Of a stretch of DNA of 64,000 nt, positions 8,315 through 16,790 are shown in pieces. The notes beneath the pieces were generated by a model. The model made no database searches. It had not been told where the DNA came from and saw nothing but the letters and a program-made list of their open reading frames with translations. The stretch's first letter is position 1; each line of letters opens with the position of its first letter. Both the position numbers and the translations under genes were made by a program. This stretch comes from an uncultured Desulfobacter sp. (lineage in GTDB: Bacteria; Desulfobacterota; Desulfobacteria; Desulfobacterales; Desulfobacteraceae): assembly GCF_963677125.1 (NCBI RefSeq), contig NZ_OY781882.1, forward strand, positions 4,672,501-4,736,500, given 5' to 3'.

Positions 8315-10369
8315 ATGGTCAGATTCTTAAAGTGGGTCATTATAACCATAGTCATTTTTGCCGGGCTGATTATCGGGGCTGCTGTATTGGTCCCCATGTT
8401 TGTGGATGTCAAAAAGTATCTGCCGGACATTGAAACTATGGTGGCCCGGCAGACCGGACGCAGTTTTTCCATGGGGGATGATATCAAACTCTCCCTGTTT
8501 CCCTGGGCCGGAATTCGGCTGTCTGATTTAACCCTGGGCAATCCTGAAAACTTTGAAAAAAAGCCCATGATTTCGGTGAAGAGCTTTGAAGTCAGGGTAA
8601 AAGTTCTACCCCTTTTGTCCAAACAGATCCAAGTAGAAAAATTCATTGTGGCGTCACCCAGTATTGCGCTGGTTAAAAATAAAGCAGGGCAGGGGAACTG
8701 GGAACATATCGGCTCTCCAGCAACCGGCGATCCGGATAAGGGCACTAAGGCTCAATCCAATTCCCCCCCGCAGGATACCGGTACAAAATCACAAACAGAT
8801 AATGCAGCCCTTCCCATTGAGTCGCTTCTCGTTGACCGGTTTGCCGTCATCAACGGGGCAGTTTCCTATGTGGATGAGGGTGGCGACCTTTCCAAAGAGA
8901 TTTCAGATCTTAATTTAGAACTGTCCGGCATCAGCCTCGATAAGGCTATTGCCATTACATTCGATGCCAAAGTGGACGGCAAGCCCGTCTCTTTAACCGG
9001 AACTGCCGGACCTCTTGGGCAAAATCCCGGTAGCACGGATATTGATTTTAACTTGATGGTCAAGGCACTGGATCAACTGGCTCTTTCCCTTAAAGGTCGG
9101 TTGATTAAACCCCTGACCGAACAGACTGTTGATCTTACCGTTGATCTGGCTCCGTTTTCGCCTAAAAAGCTGTTTGACGCCCTGGGAAGCCCGTTGCCCA
9201 TTGAACCCAGTGATGCCTCAGTCCTGGATAAGCTTTCCCTGAAAGCTGTTGTCAAAGGGTCAGCCCAGGCTGTGACCGTTTCAGACGGAACCCTGGTACT
9301 GGATGACTCTACCATGAATTTCAGTGCCCAGGCCCAGGCATTTGACAAACCAGACCTCAAATTTGCCCTGACCCTGGATAAAATTGATGTGGACCGGTAT
9401 CTGCCTTCGGCTACTAAGAACGATTCGGGGCAGGCTGCCCCGGCCAAGGACGGAGCACCGGCAGCAAGTACCGGTCAAGGCGGCAAAAAAACCGGCTCTG
9501 TTGATTATACGCCGTTGCGCAAACTGGTACTGGATGCAAAGGTGAATATCGGCAGTCTTAAGGTTTCAGGATTAAGCATGAGCAATGTTACAGGCGCTCT
9601 GACTGGTAAAAATGGCATATTTAACCTGGATCCGTTTACCCTGGATCTGTATAAGGGAAAAGCGGGGGCAAAGGCCAGGATCGATGTGCGCAAAAAGTAC
9701 CCGGCAACAAACCTTTCCCTTACAACCAGCAATGTTCAGGCTGGGCCTGTCATTCAGGATAGTATCAAAAAAGATATCATTGAAGGGGCATTGACCTCGG
9801 ATATTTCTCTTTCCATGACAGGTGACACTCCGGATATGATCAAACAAAGCCTGGGCGGCAAAGGAGAGCTTAAATTTATGGATGGTGCCATCGTGGGGAT
9901 TGATATTGCCGGAACCATTCGTAACGCCAAGGCCGGTATTGGTCTGGGCGAGGCCATAACGGAAAAGCCTAAAACTGATTTTGCTGAACTTAAGCTCCCA
10001 TATACCGCATCCGAGGGACTTGTAAAAATTTCGCAGGCCTCCCTTGTCTCTCCTTTGTTAAGGCTTGTTGCAAACGGACAGACCAGTCTGGTAAAAGAAA
10101 ATCTTGATTTCAGGATTGAACCAAAATTGGTGGCCACAATTAAGGGGCAGGGGGATACAAAGGATCGCACGGGACTATTAATTCCTCTTGATGTAACAGG
10201 GACTTGGGAAAAACCAAAGGTGCGGCCGGACCTTGAAGCCATATTAAAAAATCAGTTGCCCGGCACCGATGAGCTTAAACAACTTCTTAAAGGTGAAAAA
10301 TCGGACTCTGGTGAGAAACAGGATATTAAGGATACTGCCAGGGGACTGATAAAAGGGCTTTTAAATTAA
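8315..10369 (+). CDS. AsmA family protein
   Basis: The 684-residue product has an N-terminal membrane anchor (about residues 7-30) and a long periplasmic beta-rich body. The start region (PMFVDVKKYLPDIETMVARQ then GDDIKLSLFPWAGIRL) is the AsmA N-terminal signature, and the C-terminal region contains the AsmA_2-like pattern. AsmA-like proteins are thought to bridge inner and outer membranes and help phospholipid or outer-membrane homeostasis. A low-complexity stretch rich in G, A, T and K (about 365-395) separates two halves. The start follows an excellent binding site AAGGAGGTAGGT. It stands alone between a terminator and a large palindrome. Confidence 0.88.
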   Translation: MVRFLKWVIITIVIFAGLIIGAAVLVPMFVDVKKYLPDIETMVARQTGRSFSMGDDIKLSLFPWAGIRLSDLTLGNPENFEKKPMISVKSFEVRVKVLPLLSKQIQVEKFIVASPSIALVKNKAGQGNWEHIGSPATGDPDKGTKAQSNSPPQDTGTKSQTDNAALPIESLLVDRFAVINGAVSYVDEGGDLSKEISDLNLELSGISLDKAIAITFDAKVDGKPVSLTGTAGPLGQNPGSTDIDFNLMVKALDQLALSLKGRLIKPLTEQTVDLTVDLAPFSPKKLFDALGSPLPIEPSDASVLDKLSLKAVVKGSAQAVTVSDGTLVLDDSTMNFSAQAQAFDKPDLKFALTLDKIDVDRYLPSATKNDSGQAAPAKDGAPAASTGQGGKKTGSVDYTPLRKLVLDAKVNIGSLKVSGLSMSNVTGALTGKNGIFNLDPFTLDLYKGKAGAKARIDVRKKYPATNLSLTTSNVQAGPVIQDSIKKDIIEGALTSDISLSMTGDTPDMIKQSLGGKGELKFMDGAIVGIDIAGTIRNAKAGIGLGEAITEKPKTDFAELKLPYTASEGLVKISQASLVSPLLRLVANGQTSLVKENLDFRIEPKLVATIKGQGDTKDRTGLLIPLDVTGTWEKPKVRPDLEAILKNQLPGTDELKQLLKGEKSDSGEKQDIKDTARGLIKGLLN

Positions 10370-10370
10370 C

Positions 10371-10515
10371 TAGTGCCCGACCGAAAACCGTAAATTTTAC
10401 CGATTACAGCGTTGGCCTGAAATTTTAATCCTCGAAATACGCCATGTATTCCTCCGGTTAAAATTTCAGGCCGCCTTGTACTCAACAAAATTTCCAGGTT
10501 TTCGTTCAGATACTA
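10371..10515. repeat. 145 bp palindromic element
   Basis: Two 58-base arms, 10371-10428 and 10458-10515, are imperfect inverted repeats around a 29-base centre. The ends read TAGT ... ACTA; the inner 15 bases GGCCTGAAATTTTAA pair perfectly with TTAAAATTTCAGGCC, and GAAAACC and AAATTTT blocks also match in the outer part. It starts one base after the AsmA stop codon and ends 21 bases before the next gene. It encodes nothing and resembles a MITE or very large REP. It could also act as a transcript terminator or stabiliser. Confidence 0.75.
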
Positions 10516-10536
10516 ACTATAGGAGAAGTATTAAAA

Positions 10537-11316
10537 ATGTGTAAAAAAAGAATCAGCGTTGCAGCGGTAGCTTTTGTTTTTACCTTCATTTTGGGAGGCG
10601 CGGCGTATGTTCTCGCCGGAAATTCCCTGCTGGACCAGGGCGCTTCATTACTTAACACCCTGAACAAAAGTGGCAGCAGTGAAAGTAGTAGCAGTGGCGG
10701 TTCCGACTCTGGAAGTCTGAGCAACAGCGAAATTATTTCCGGCCTTAAAGAGGCGTTGGAAACAGGTGCTGGCACCGTTATCGGTCAGTTGGGCGCTGAA
10801 AACGGATTTAATTCCGATTCAAGCATTCATATTTCCTTGCCATCATATCTTTCCAAGGCACAGTTTTTGATGGATAAAGCCGGATTAGGGTCTTATACCG
10901 ATGATTTGGAATTGAAGTTGAACCGGGCCGCCGAAGCAGCTACACCCAAAGCCAAAGCCTTGTTTATGAATGCCATTTCCCAGATGTCCTTTGACGACGC
11001 CACCAGCATTCTTAATGGTGCTGATGATGCGGCGACCCAGTATTTCAAGAAAAAAACGTCCGACGATCTCACCGAGGCCTTCACCCCGGTGGTGGAAAAG
11101 ACCCTGGAAGAAGTCGGGGTCGTAAAATCCTATGACCAGATGATGGCGCAGTATAAATCCATGCCTCTGGTTCCCGACGTAAAGGGCAATTTAACAAATT
11201 ATGCTGTTGAGGAAGCCCTGAACGGCATCTTTTATTATCTGGCAAAAGAGGAAAAAGCGATCCGGGAAAATCCGGCAAAGCAGACGACGGCATTGTTAAA
11301 AAAATTATTTAACTGA
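10537..11316 (+). CDS. DUF4197 domain-containing exported protein
   Basis: The 259-residue product starts with a signal peptide (about 1-28, ending VLAG) and a serine/glycine-rich linker (about 48-65), followed by a helical DUF4197 domain covering the rest. Recognisable parts are SNSEIISGLKEALETGAG, FMNAISQMSFDDATSIL and the C-terminal ALNGIFYYLAKEEKAIRENP. Function of the family is unknown; the protein should be periplasmic. The serine repeat after the signal peptide is unusual for the family and may be a flexible tether. Confidence 0.88.
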   Translation: MCKKRISVAAVAFVFTFILGGAAYVLAGNSLLDQGASLLNTLNKSGSSESSSSGGSDSGSLSNSEIISGLKEALETGAGTVIGQLGAENGFNSDSSIHISLPSYLSKAQFLMDKAGLGSYTDDLELKLNRAAEAATPKAKALFMNAISQMSFDDATSILNGADDAATQYFKKKTSDDLTEAFTPVVEKTLEEVGVVKSYDQMMAQYKSMPLVPDVKGNLTNYAVEEALNGIFYYLAKEEKAIRENPAKQTTALLKKLFN

Positions 11317-11355
11317 TATTTGAGATAAAACTCCCCCTCTTTGGTGTTGTTGCAA

Positions 11356-11440
11356 AAAATCTGCAATCTTTGCATACTGGTTCATGCTTAAGGGTTGCAG
11401 ATTTTCTTGCGCCTTGCATCTGGGCAAGTTTTAGCTCAAA
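11356..11440. repeat. Palindromic repeat family 2, partial copy
   Basis: AAAATCTGCAA (11356-11366) and TTGCAGATTTT (11395-11405) form a perfect stem. The right side continues GCGCCTTGCATCTGGGCAA, which matches the inverse of the left arm of the palindrome at 48419-48541. The left arm is shortened here, so this looks like a truncated copy of that family. It also lies where a terminator for the DUF4197 gene would be. Confidence 0.55.
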
Positions 11441-11464
11441 CTTTTTTAAGAAGAGGACTCACCT

Positions 11465-13048
11465 ATGGTTGAAGTTGGATTTTTCGGAGCAACAGGAGAG
11501 GTGACCGGATCCATGCATGTGCTGGATACAGGCGTTGATAAGATTTTACTGGATTGCGGCATGTTCCAGGGCAGAAGAAAGGAGAGCCGGGAAAAAAATG
11601 AAAATTTTCCCATAAACCGGTCTGACATTACGACCATGATTCTTTCCCATGCCCATATTGATCATTCCGGCCGGATTCCGCTGCTGACAAAAGACGGCTT
11701 TTCGGGCCGGATTGTCACCACCCGCCCCACCAAAGATGCCCTGGATTACATGCTTCTGGATTCAGGACATATCCAGGAATCTGATGCCCTGTACCTGAAT
11801 TATAAAGCCCTGCGTACGTTTTTGTACCAGGCGGAACAGTCCAAAACCAAACAGCAGATTTCCAACAAGGAAAAATCCAGGATTAAAAAACTGCTGAAAA
11901 AAGGCCCCCATGAGCTGGATGTGGATGCCATTGCCGCACTTCAAAAGGAGTGTGGCCTTGACATGGTGACACCACTGTATACCCAGGCGGATGCACTGGA
12001 ATCCCTCTCTTTTATTGACGGATACCCATTTGGTTCACAAGTGACCATCGGCCAGGGAGTCACGGTGAAATTCTACGTGGCCGGTCATATCCTAGGCTCC
12101 GCCTTTTCGGTGATTACAGTGACACCCGAAAATGGCGGCAAACCCCTTAAAATTCTTTTTACCGGTGATATTGGTCGATTTGAAAAACCAATCCTAAAGG
12201 ATCCCACCCTGGAATTTGATGAAGAGGATCGGGACATTGATCTGATGATTATCGAGAGTACTTACGGGGACCGAGAGCATGAGCCGGTGGCTGATCTTTC
12301 CGGCAGCCTGAAAGATACCCTGATCCGGACAGTTGAACGGGGCGGCTCTCTTTTAATTCCTTCTTTTGCCTTTGGCAGAACCCAGGAGCTGATTTATATT
12401 CTTCACCAGTTGTATGAATCCGGTACCGTTCCCAAAGTACCTGTATATGTGGACAGTCCTCTGGCATCAAATATCACAAAGGTCTTTGGAGAACATCCGG
12501 AAACCTATGATAAGGAAACCCATAAAATATTTTTGGAAAAAGGTATTAACCCCTTTTATTTTAAAAACATCAAATTTGTTGAGTCGGTGGAGGAATCCAT
12601 GCGCGTCACCCAGGACGAGACCCCGCATATTGTGATCTCGGCGTCAGGCATGTGTGAGGCGGGCCGGATCCTTCATCACCTGCGTTATAAAATCCATAAT
12701 CCGAAACATACCATTCTTACTGTGGGGTATATGGCCCAACACACCTTGGGGCGGCGTATTGAAGAGCTTGGGTTGCAGGAAAATCAGACTGCAGACAAGG
12801 CGCCTGAAGTTAAAATTTTGGGAAAATCCTATCCCTTGAAAGCCCATGTGGAAAAAATCGGGGGGTTTTCCGCCCATGCAGATCGCCATGAACTGATGCG
12901 GGTAGTCTCAGAGTCCAATCTTCGGGTGAAAGATATTGCCGTTGTCCACGGTGAAGCGGATCAGAGCGCAGCATTTGCCCGGCGTCTTAATGAGAACGGA
13001 TATAATGCTTTTGTCCCCACACCTGGAGAGCGGTTTAAATTGCCTTGA
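11465..13048 (+). CDS. MBL-fold beta-CASP RNA-processing nuclease
   Basis: The 527-residue product is a metallo-beta-lactamase with a beta-CASP domain, the CPSF73/Ysh1-like group of RNA ribonucleases. The zinc motif HAHIDH is at 62-67, a further acid lies in FTGDIGR near 238, the beta-CASP serine/glycine motif SASGMCEAGRILHH is near 395, and the closing histidine motif GGFSAHADR near 463. A charged insertion of about 60 residues (about 120-185) follows motif 2. Bacterial members probably process or decay RNA; the substrate is unknown. A strong terminator follows. Confidence 0.9.
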   Translation: MVEVGFFGATGEVTGSMHVLDTGVDKILLDCGMFQGRRKESREKNENFPINRSDITTMILSHAHIDHSGRIPLLTKDGFSGRIVTTRPTKDALDYMLLDSGHIQESDALYLNYKALRTFLYQAEQSKTKQQISNKEKSRIKKLLKKGPHELDVDAIAALQKECGLDMVTPLYTQADALESLSFIDGYPFGSQVTIGQGVTVKFYVAGHILGSAFSVITVTPENGGKPLKILFTGDIGRFEKPILKDPTLEFDEEDRDIDLMIIESTYGDREHEPVADLSGSLKDTLIRTVERGGSLLIPSFAFGRTQELIYILHQLYESGTVPKVPVYVDSPLASNITKVFGEHPETYDKETHKIFLEKGINPFYFKNIKFVESVEESMRVTQDETPHIVISASGMCEAGRILHHLRYKIHNPKHTILTVGYMAQHTLGRRIEELGLQENQTADKAPEVKILGKSYPLKAHVEKIGGFSAHADRHELMRVVSESNLRVKDIAVVHGEADQSAAFARRLNENGYNAFVPTPGERFKLP

Positions 13049-13068
13049 TTCCGTTCTGCTTTTTTTTT

Positions 13069-13118
13069 AGGAGTCCATAGGTACAGGAACAAGTACGATG
13101 GACTCCTTGTCTTTTTTA
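13069..13118 (+). terminator. Terminator after beta-CASP nuclease
   Basis: AGGAGTCCAT (13069-13078) pairs perfectly with ATGGACTCCT (13098-13107), with an extra GTAC/GTAC pairing inside the loop, and is followed by TGTCTTTTTT. It is oriented for the plus-strand gene only, as A residues flank the other side. Confidence 0.8.
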
Positions 13119-13169
13119 TCCCTCAGCGAAGATGACGTCTCCCTTGCGCTCTTTCTTGAGAACCCCTTA

Positions 13170-13469
13170 TTATTCTGTTTTTGCATCCTCATAGATTTCA
13201 TATACTGTTTTAACACCTGGAATTGCATCAATTTGGGATTGCACCTCACTTCTTTCTTCACTTTGGTACCATTTCTGCCAATCCTCCAAAGATTCCCAGG
13301 TACTGATAGCAACAATGTCTTTTGGTGGGTCTAATTTTTTTACATATCTGCTTGAAAGATAGCCTGGTTGAAGAGGAACAATAGTTCTAATTTTTCGTAC
13401 AAGCGTGATCAACTCTTTCTCTTTGCCGGCATCTTCACAGATACGTTTAATGAAAACTTTAATTGCCAT
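13170..13469 (-). CDS. Antibiotic biosynthesis monooxygenase (ABM) domain protein
   Basis: The 99-residue product fits a single ABM ferredoxin-like domain: an N-terminal strand AIKVFIKR, a helix with KEKELITLVRKIR, the QPGYLSSRYVKKLD strand, and the conserved STWESLEDWQKWYQS region. These small dimeric proteins include quinol monooxygenases and haem-degrading enzymes, and many have no known reaction. The start is preceded on the minus strand by AAAGGAAG. It is convergent with the nuclease gene and stands alone. Confidence 0.85.
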   Translation of the reverse strand: MAIKVFIKRICEDAGKEKELITLVRKIRTIVPLQPGYLSSRYVKKLDPPKDIVAISTWESLEDWQKWYQSEERSEVQSQIDAIPGVKTVYEIYEDAKTE

Positions 13470-14044
13470 GATAATCTTCCTTTCGTGGTTTTTAAATTTT
13501 ACTGCATAAATAAATTGTTAAACCTTAAGCAGAATGATTTTTCCGGAACGTCTACTGATCAGTTGAAATTTTTGAAATTACAGAGTTTGATTCTGTTGCC
13601 AAATGGGGTAATCACGCACAAAAAGTATGCTTACGGGATAAGTATATTTTAAGACTACGAGAACCGATAGCAAAGATCAAGAAATATTTTAAAACTCCTC
13701 TTTGGGACGTTTGGCACATGTCATATGATTAAATAAAAATCGATACAGACTATCCTTTTACCGCTATCTTGCAACCTCCCTTTTTTCGGAGAATGCCCCG
13801 CCGGGACACGGGTCGGGGATTTTGAAGTGGCCACCAGAGCTGTATGTACTTTTTTTCACTACCAAGAAAAATTTTTCATAATTTTGACGAAACGTCAAAT
13901 AGATATCCAAGTATTTTTCTCCTTAAAATTATCTTCACAATGAAAACATTATTAAAGCAACCAGTTGGAATTCCGGCTAAATTAACCATGAGATTCGTCA
14001 TATTTACACCCGTTATCATTAGACAATAATTCGTAAAGACTGAG
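13470..14044. other. AT-rich intergenic region
   Basis: No supported gene is present. A direct repeat copy lies at 13704-13749, and a GC-rich inverted pair CCCCG/CGGGG near 13797-13817 interrupts otherwise AT-rich sequence. Short open frames of 61 and 94 codons lack binding sites and recognisable products. Confidence 0.5.
13704..13749 (+). repeat. Direct repeat flanking PEP-CTERM gene, left copy
   Basis: GGGACGTT ... TATGATTAAATAAAAATCG here is matched at 16107-16151 by GGGACGTT ... TATGATTAAATTAAAATCG. The last 19 bases differ at one position. The two copies flank the PEP-CTERM gene and its leader. Confidence 0.55.
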
Positions 14045-14060
14045 TGGCTTGCATATTGCT
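14045..14060 (+). promoter_or_regulatory. Candidate sigma-54 promoter for repeat PEP-CTERM gene
   Basis: TGGCTTGCATATTGCT has GG and GC separated by 10 bases and a full TTGCT at -12. The predicted start is near 14071, just before a 45-codon frame and 150 bases before the PEP-CTERM gene. Confidence 0.5.
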
Positions 14061-14086
14061 ATCGTTAATATAGTTAAGTAGTTAAA

Positions 14087-14224
14087 ATGATTCATACGCT
14101 TCAAAGTGTATGGACTGATTCTGTATACAATATTGAATCTGGCATAAAAATCCTGGGACCCAAGGGACTTGATTTTTACGAAGGAAAATATGATTTAAAA
14201 CGCTTTAAAAAAAGGAGATTGTAA
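14087..14224 (+). CDS. Possible 45-residue leader-encoded peptide
   Basis: An ATG at 14087 opens 45 codons that end at TAA 14222-14224, whose final A is also the first base of the next gene's ATG. The product, MIHTLQSVWTDS ... FKKRRL, has a basic tail and no family that I recognise. There is no clear ribosome binding site. The stop-start overlap and the position 16 bases after the predicted sigma-54 start make translation conceivable, but it may be chance. Confidence 0.25.
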   Translation: MIHTLQSVWTDSVYNIESGIKILGPKGLDFYEGKYDLKRFKKRRL

Positions 14225-15939
14225 TGTTCATGGCTGGAAGGTTTTTACGCAATATTTTGTTTTGTTTTATATTGCTGTTCTTTTTTGCGAATTTGTCGTT
14301 AGCGGCAGTAGTAGATAATATTGACAGTACATTCACGACATCAGACTGGTTATATTTCTATGGAGGGACTTACGAGATTAATGCTGATGGTGATACTACT
14401 GAGGTTGAATTAAGCAGCAGTCTTATTGTCAGAGATGGCGCTGTGGTCAATATCATTGGCAATGGAGAATCCGGTTCCGCAAAGCTTTCAACGGATGCCA
14501 GATACGCTGAATTCGGCTATGGTGACAGTGGCACGCTTAATGTTTCAAATGGCGGGAGTTTTGATACGACCGGTAGCCTTTTTATCGCCACCCTCTCGAC
14601 AACTGGAGCGCTTAATATTGATAGCGGTGGTACTGTTAGTGCAAATAAGTTGAGATTAGCGTTTAATGGTAGCGGTAATAATGGCACGATAAATGTTGAT
14701 GGCGCTGGCTCCTCGTTAACAATTGATGAAGGATCCGTTTTGGGGGGAAGCAACAGCACGTCCACAGTCAATATCACAAACGGTGGATTAATTCAGGGCG
14801 GAAATATTCAGATTGGTTCTGGAACAGGATCCACAAATAATGTCAACGTTAGCGGCCGGTCGGTAGAGACATGGATTATTTGGGAAGATCTGTCTGAAGA
14901 GGATGCTATCAGTTTCGTTGATGGCTTAAATTACGACGATCAGGACCTGTTTTGGTTTTATGACTCTAAATACCAGGCGTTTGTCGGTAGCTTATCTGAA
15001 GAAGAGTATGAAACGTTAAAGTCTGCGGGGCAGCTTTCCTCATCATTTTTTGAAACATTGTCTGAAGATGAACAGGCCGTTCTGCTTGGCAATGAAAGCT
15101 TTGCGACTCAGACTGTAACCAAGTCCACTTTGATTGTTAATAATGATATTAATTTTTGCAGTAACAGCCTCGAAGATACAGATACCAGCAACACCATGAC
15201 TATTTCGGATTATGGGTTGGTCGAAGCCGATCTTATTTGGCTTGATGGTGATGCAGGGCAATCCTCTATTGATATCAGCGATATGGGGGAATTGAATGCC
15301 AATTATATCATTGTGGGTTCAACATCATCAAATCTCTATGATGAAGAAACGGACTCTGCAACTCTTTCCGTAAGGGATACAGGTGTAGTTAATGCCGGTC
15401 AAGTCACATTGTACGCCTCGGGAACCCTGAAAGGGGATGGAACAATAAACGGTAACGTATACGTAAGAGGCGGTGTGATTGCTCCCGGCAATTCTCCTGG
15501 AACACTGACGATTAACGGTGACTTGGAGGTAATTCGGGGCAGTATGGAAATAGAAATAGCGTCTTCAGATTCTTATGACTTTTTTGATGTGTCAGGGGAT
15601 ATCTATATCGGAGAAGAGGCTATAATCGAGATAATTCTCAGCTGTTTGGATATTGAATCCATTGATATCACGACCTTTTTCTCAGAATCATTGATATTTG
15701 AAGATGGTTTTGATCCACTGACCAACATTATTTTGAGTATACTCGGTATCGACGAGGATGATACTTATTCTGTCGAGTTAGCATTCTATGATAAGGTTTA
15801 CACGTACACAGAAAGTGGTGTATCTCTAACCGATGATGGTTTAGGAGGTGGTTCATCAGTCCCTATACCCTCGACTCTGTTTCTGTTTGGTGCTGGTCTG
15901 CTGAGCCTTGCCGGTGCCAGAAGAAAGTTAAGAAAATAG
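14224..15939 (+). CDS. PEP-CTERM protein with autotransporter-type repeats
   Basis: The 571-residue product has a signal peptide (about 1-28) and a C-terminal sorting signal VPIPSTLFLFGAGLLSLAG followed by ARRKLRK. The body is a beta-helix built from repeats such as GTLNVSNGGSF, GALNIDSGGTV and GTINVDGAGSS, known as T5SS/PEP-CTERM-associated repeats, ending with the APGNSPGTLTINGDL motif that closes such helices. An acidic insertion around 220-290 (SEEDAISFVDG, SEEEYETLKS, SEDEQAVLLG) interrupts the helix and is unusual. It should be a surface or matrix protein. The binding site AAAGGAG fits the ATG at 14224 or the one at 14230. Confidence 0.85.
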   Translation: MFMAGRFLRNILFCFILLFFFANLSLAAVVDNIDSTFTTSDWLYFYGGTYEINADGDTTEVELSSSLIVRDGAVVNIIGNGESGSAKLSTDARYAEFGYGDSGTLNVSNGGSFDTTGSLFIATLSTTGALNIDSGGTVSANKLRLAFNGSGNNGTINVDGAGSSLTIDEGSVLGGSNSTSTVNITNGGLIQGGNIQIGSGTGSTNNVNVSGRSVETWIIWEDLSEEDAISFVDGLNYDDQDLFWFYDSKYQAFVGSLSEEEYETLKSAGQLSSSFFETLSEDEQAVLLGNESFATQTVTKSTLIVNNDINFCSNSLEDTDTSNTMTISDYGLVEADLIWLDGDAGQSSIDISDMGELNANYIIVGSTSSNLYDEETDSATLSVRDTGVVNAGQVTLYASGTLKGDGTINGNVYVRGGVIAPGNSPGTLTINGDLEVIRGSMEIEIASSDSYDFFDVSGDIYIGEEAIIEIILSCLDIESIDITTFFSESLIFEDGFDPLTNIILSILGIDEDDTYSVELAFYDKVYTYTESGVSLTDDGLGGGSSVPIPSTLFLFGAGLLSLAGARRKLRK

Positions 15940-16106
15940 TTATTTGTCGGTAGATTATTCCAGGGGTAGGGTCCGGGAGACCCTGCCATGAGTACCTTCT
16001 GGCATATTCTTGCAAGCGCCGGTATTTTTGCTGACCCTGTCATCAGAAAAGAGTTGTCGAATATGGAGAATGGTTGCTGACAAATGGAGACATCTTATTT
16101 TTCTCC

Positions 16107-16151
16107 GGGACGTTGGGTGATGCAGTATGATTAAATTAAAATCGGAATTGA
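16107..16151 (+). repeat. Direct repeat flanking PEP-CTERM gene, right copy
   Basis: This copy of the element at 13704-13749 ends one base before the stop codon of the motE-like gene. Its core TATGATTAAATTAAAATCG differs from the left copy at one base. Confidence 0.55.
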
Positions 16152-16790
16152 TCATCGTTTTCTAAAGGCCAGCCGTTCGCTGATTTTAGCGGCCTTTTCA
16201 GATTCCACAAACGCCAGGATTTGGGAGGCGGAAACCTCTCGCATTCTTAAGAATATTTCATAGGCAACAGAAAGTTCCATTTTGTTGACAATCTCTGCAG
16301 CCGCTTTGGGCTTCATGCTGGCATACATTTTTACCAGGCGGTTCATTTTTGCCTCGAATGCGGCCGCTTCTTTTTGTTCTGCGGCGGTCTTCTTTGTTTC
16401 AAGCCGGGCCATATCTGCTTCAATCTGTTTTTTAAGGGCTGTCAAAGACTCTATTTTCTCATCAATTTGAGCTTCATAGGTTTCCAGTTCCTTTTTTTCC
16501 TTGGCAAGTTGTTCACTGGCCTCGTCCACGGTTTTTTTTCTCTCTGCAAGGCCTTGGAGAACAACTTTGGCAGGGTCGGGACATTCGGGACACTCGGGGC
16601 ACTCCGGGCAGGGGGCATCTCCTCCCTCGGTGTTTTCGCCTTCAGCAGGTGCCTTTTCCGGTTCTTCCGGATCTGCTGCCAAAACCTGTGTGGGCTGCCC
16701 GTAATGTATATATGAAACACCAACAAAGGCGATGGTAACGATAATCAAATTAACCAAAAGGCATGCCGTCCAGCGTTTAAGTGTGTTCAT
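16152..16790 (-). CDS. motE: MotE-like flagellar chaperone
   Basis: The 212-residue product has an N-terminal membrane helix (about 12-30), a proline/glutamate/cysteine linker with CPECPECPECPD (about 62-74), a long coiled coil (about 85-145) and a C-terminal domain with KMYASMKPKAAAEIVNKM related to the MgtE N-terminal/FliG middle fold. This order matches MotE, which stabilises the stator protein MotC or links it to the motor in other bacteria. The gene is the last of the flagellar operon and overlaps fliJ by 14 bases. The repeated CPE motif is unusual and could bind metal or be redox active. The role is inferred from family and position. Confidence 0.75.
   Translation of the reverse strand: MNTLKRWTACLLVNLIIVTIAFVGVSYIHYGQPTQVLAADPEEPEKAPAEGENTEGGDAPCPECPECPECPDPAKVVLQGLAERKKTVDEASEQLAKEKKELETYEAQIDEKIESLTALKKQIEADMARLETKKTAAEQKEAAAFEAKMNRLVKMYASMKPKAAAEIVNKMELSVAYEIFLRMREVSASQILAFVESEKAAKISERLAFRKR

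Noticed and set aside
13368..13652. A 94-codon plus-strand frame.
   Set aside because: It overlaps the ABM gene antisense and has no recognisable product.
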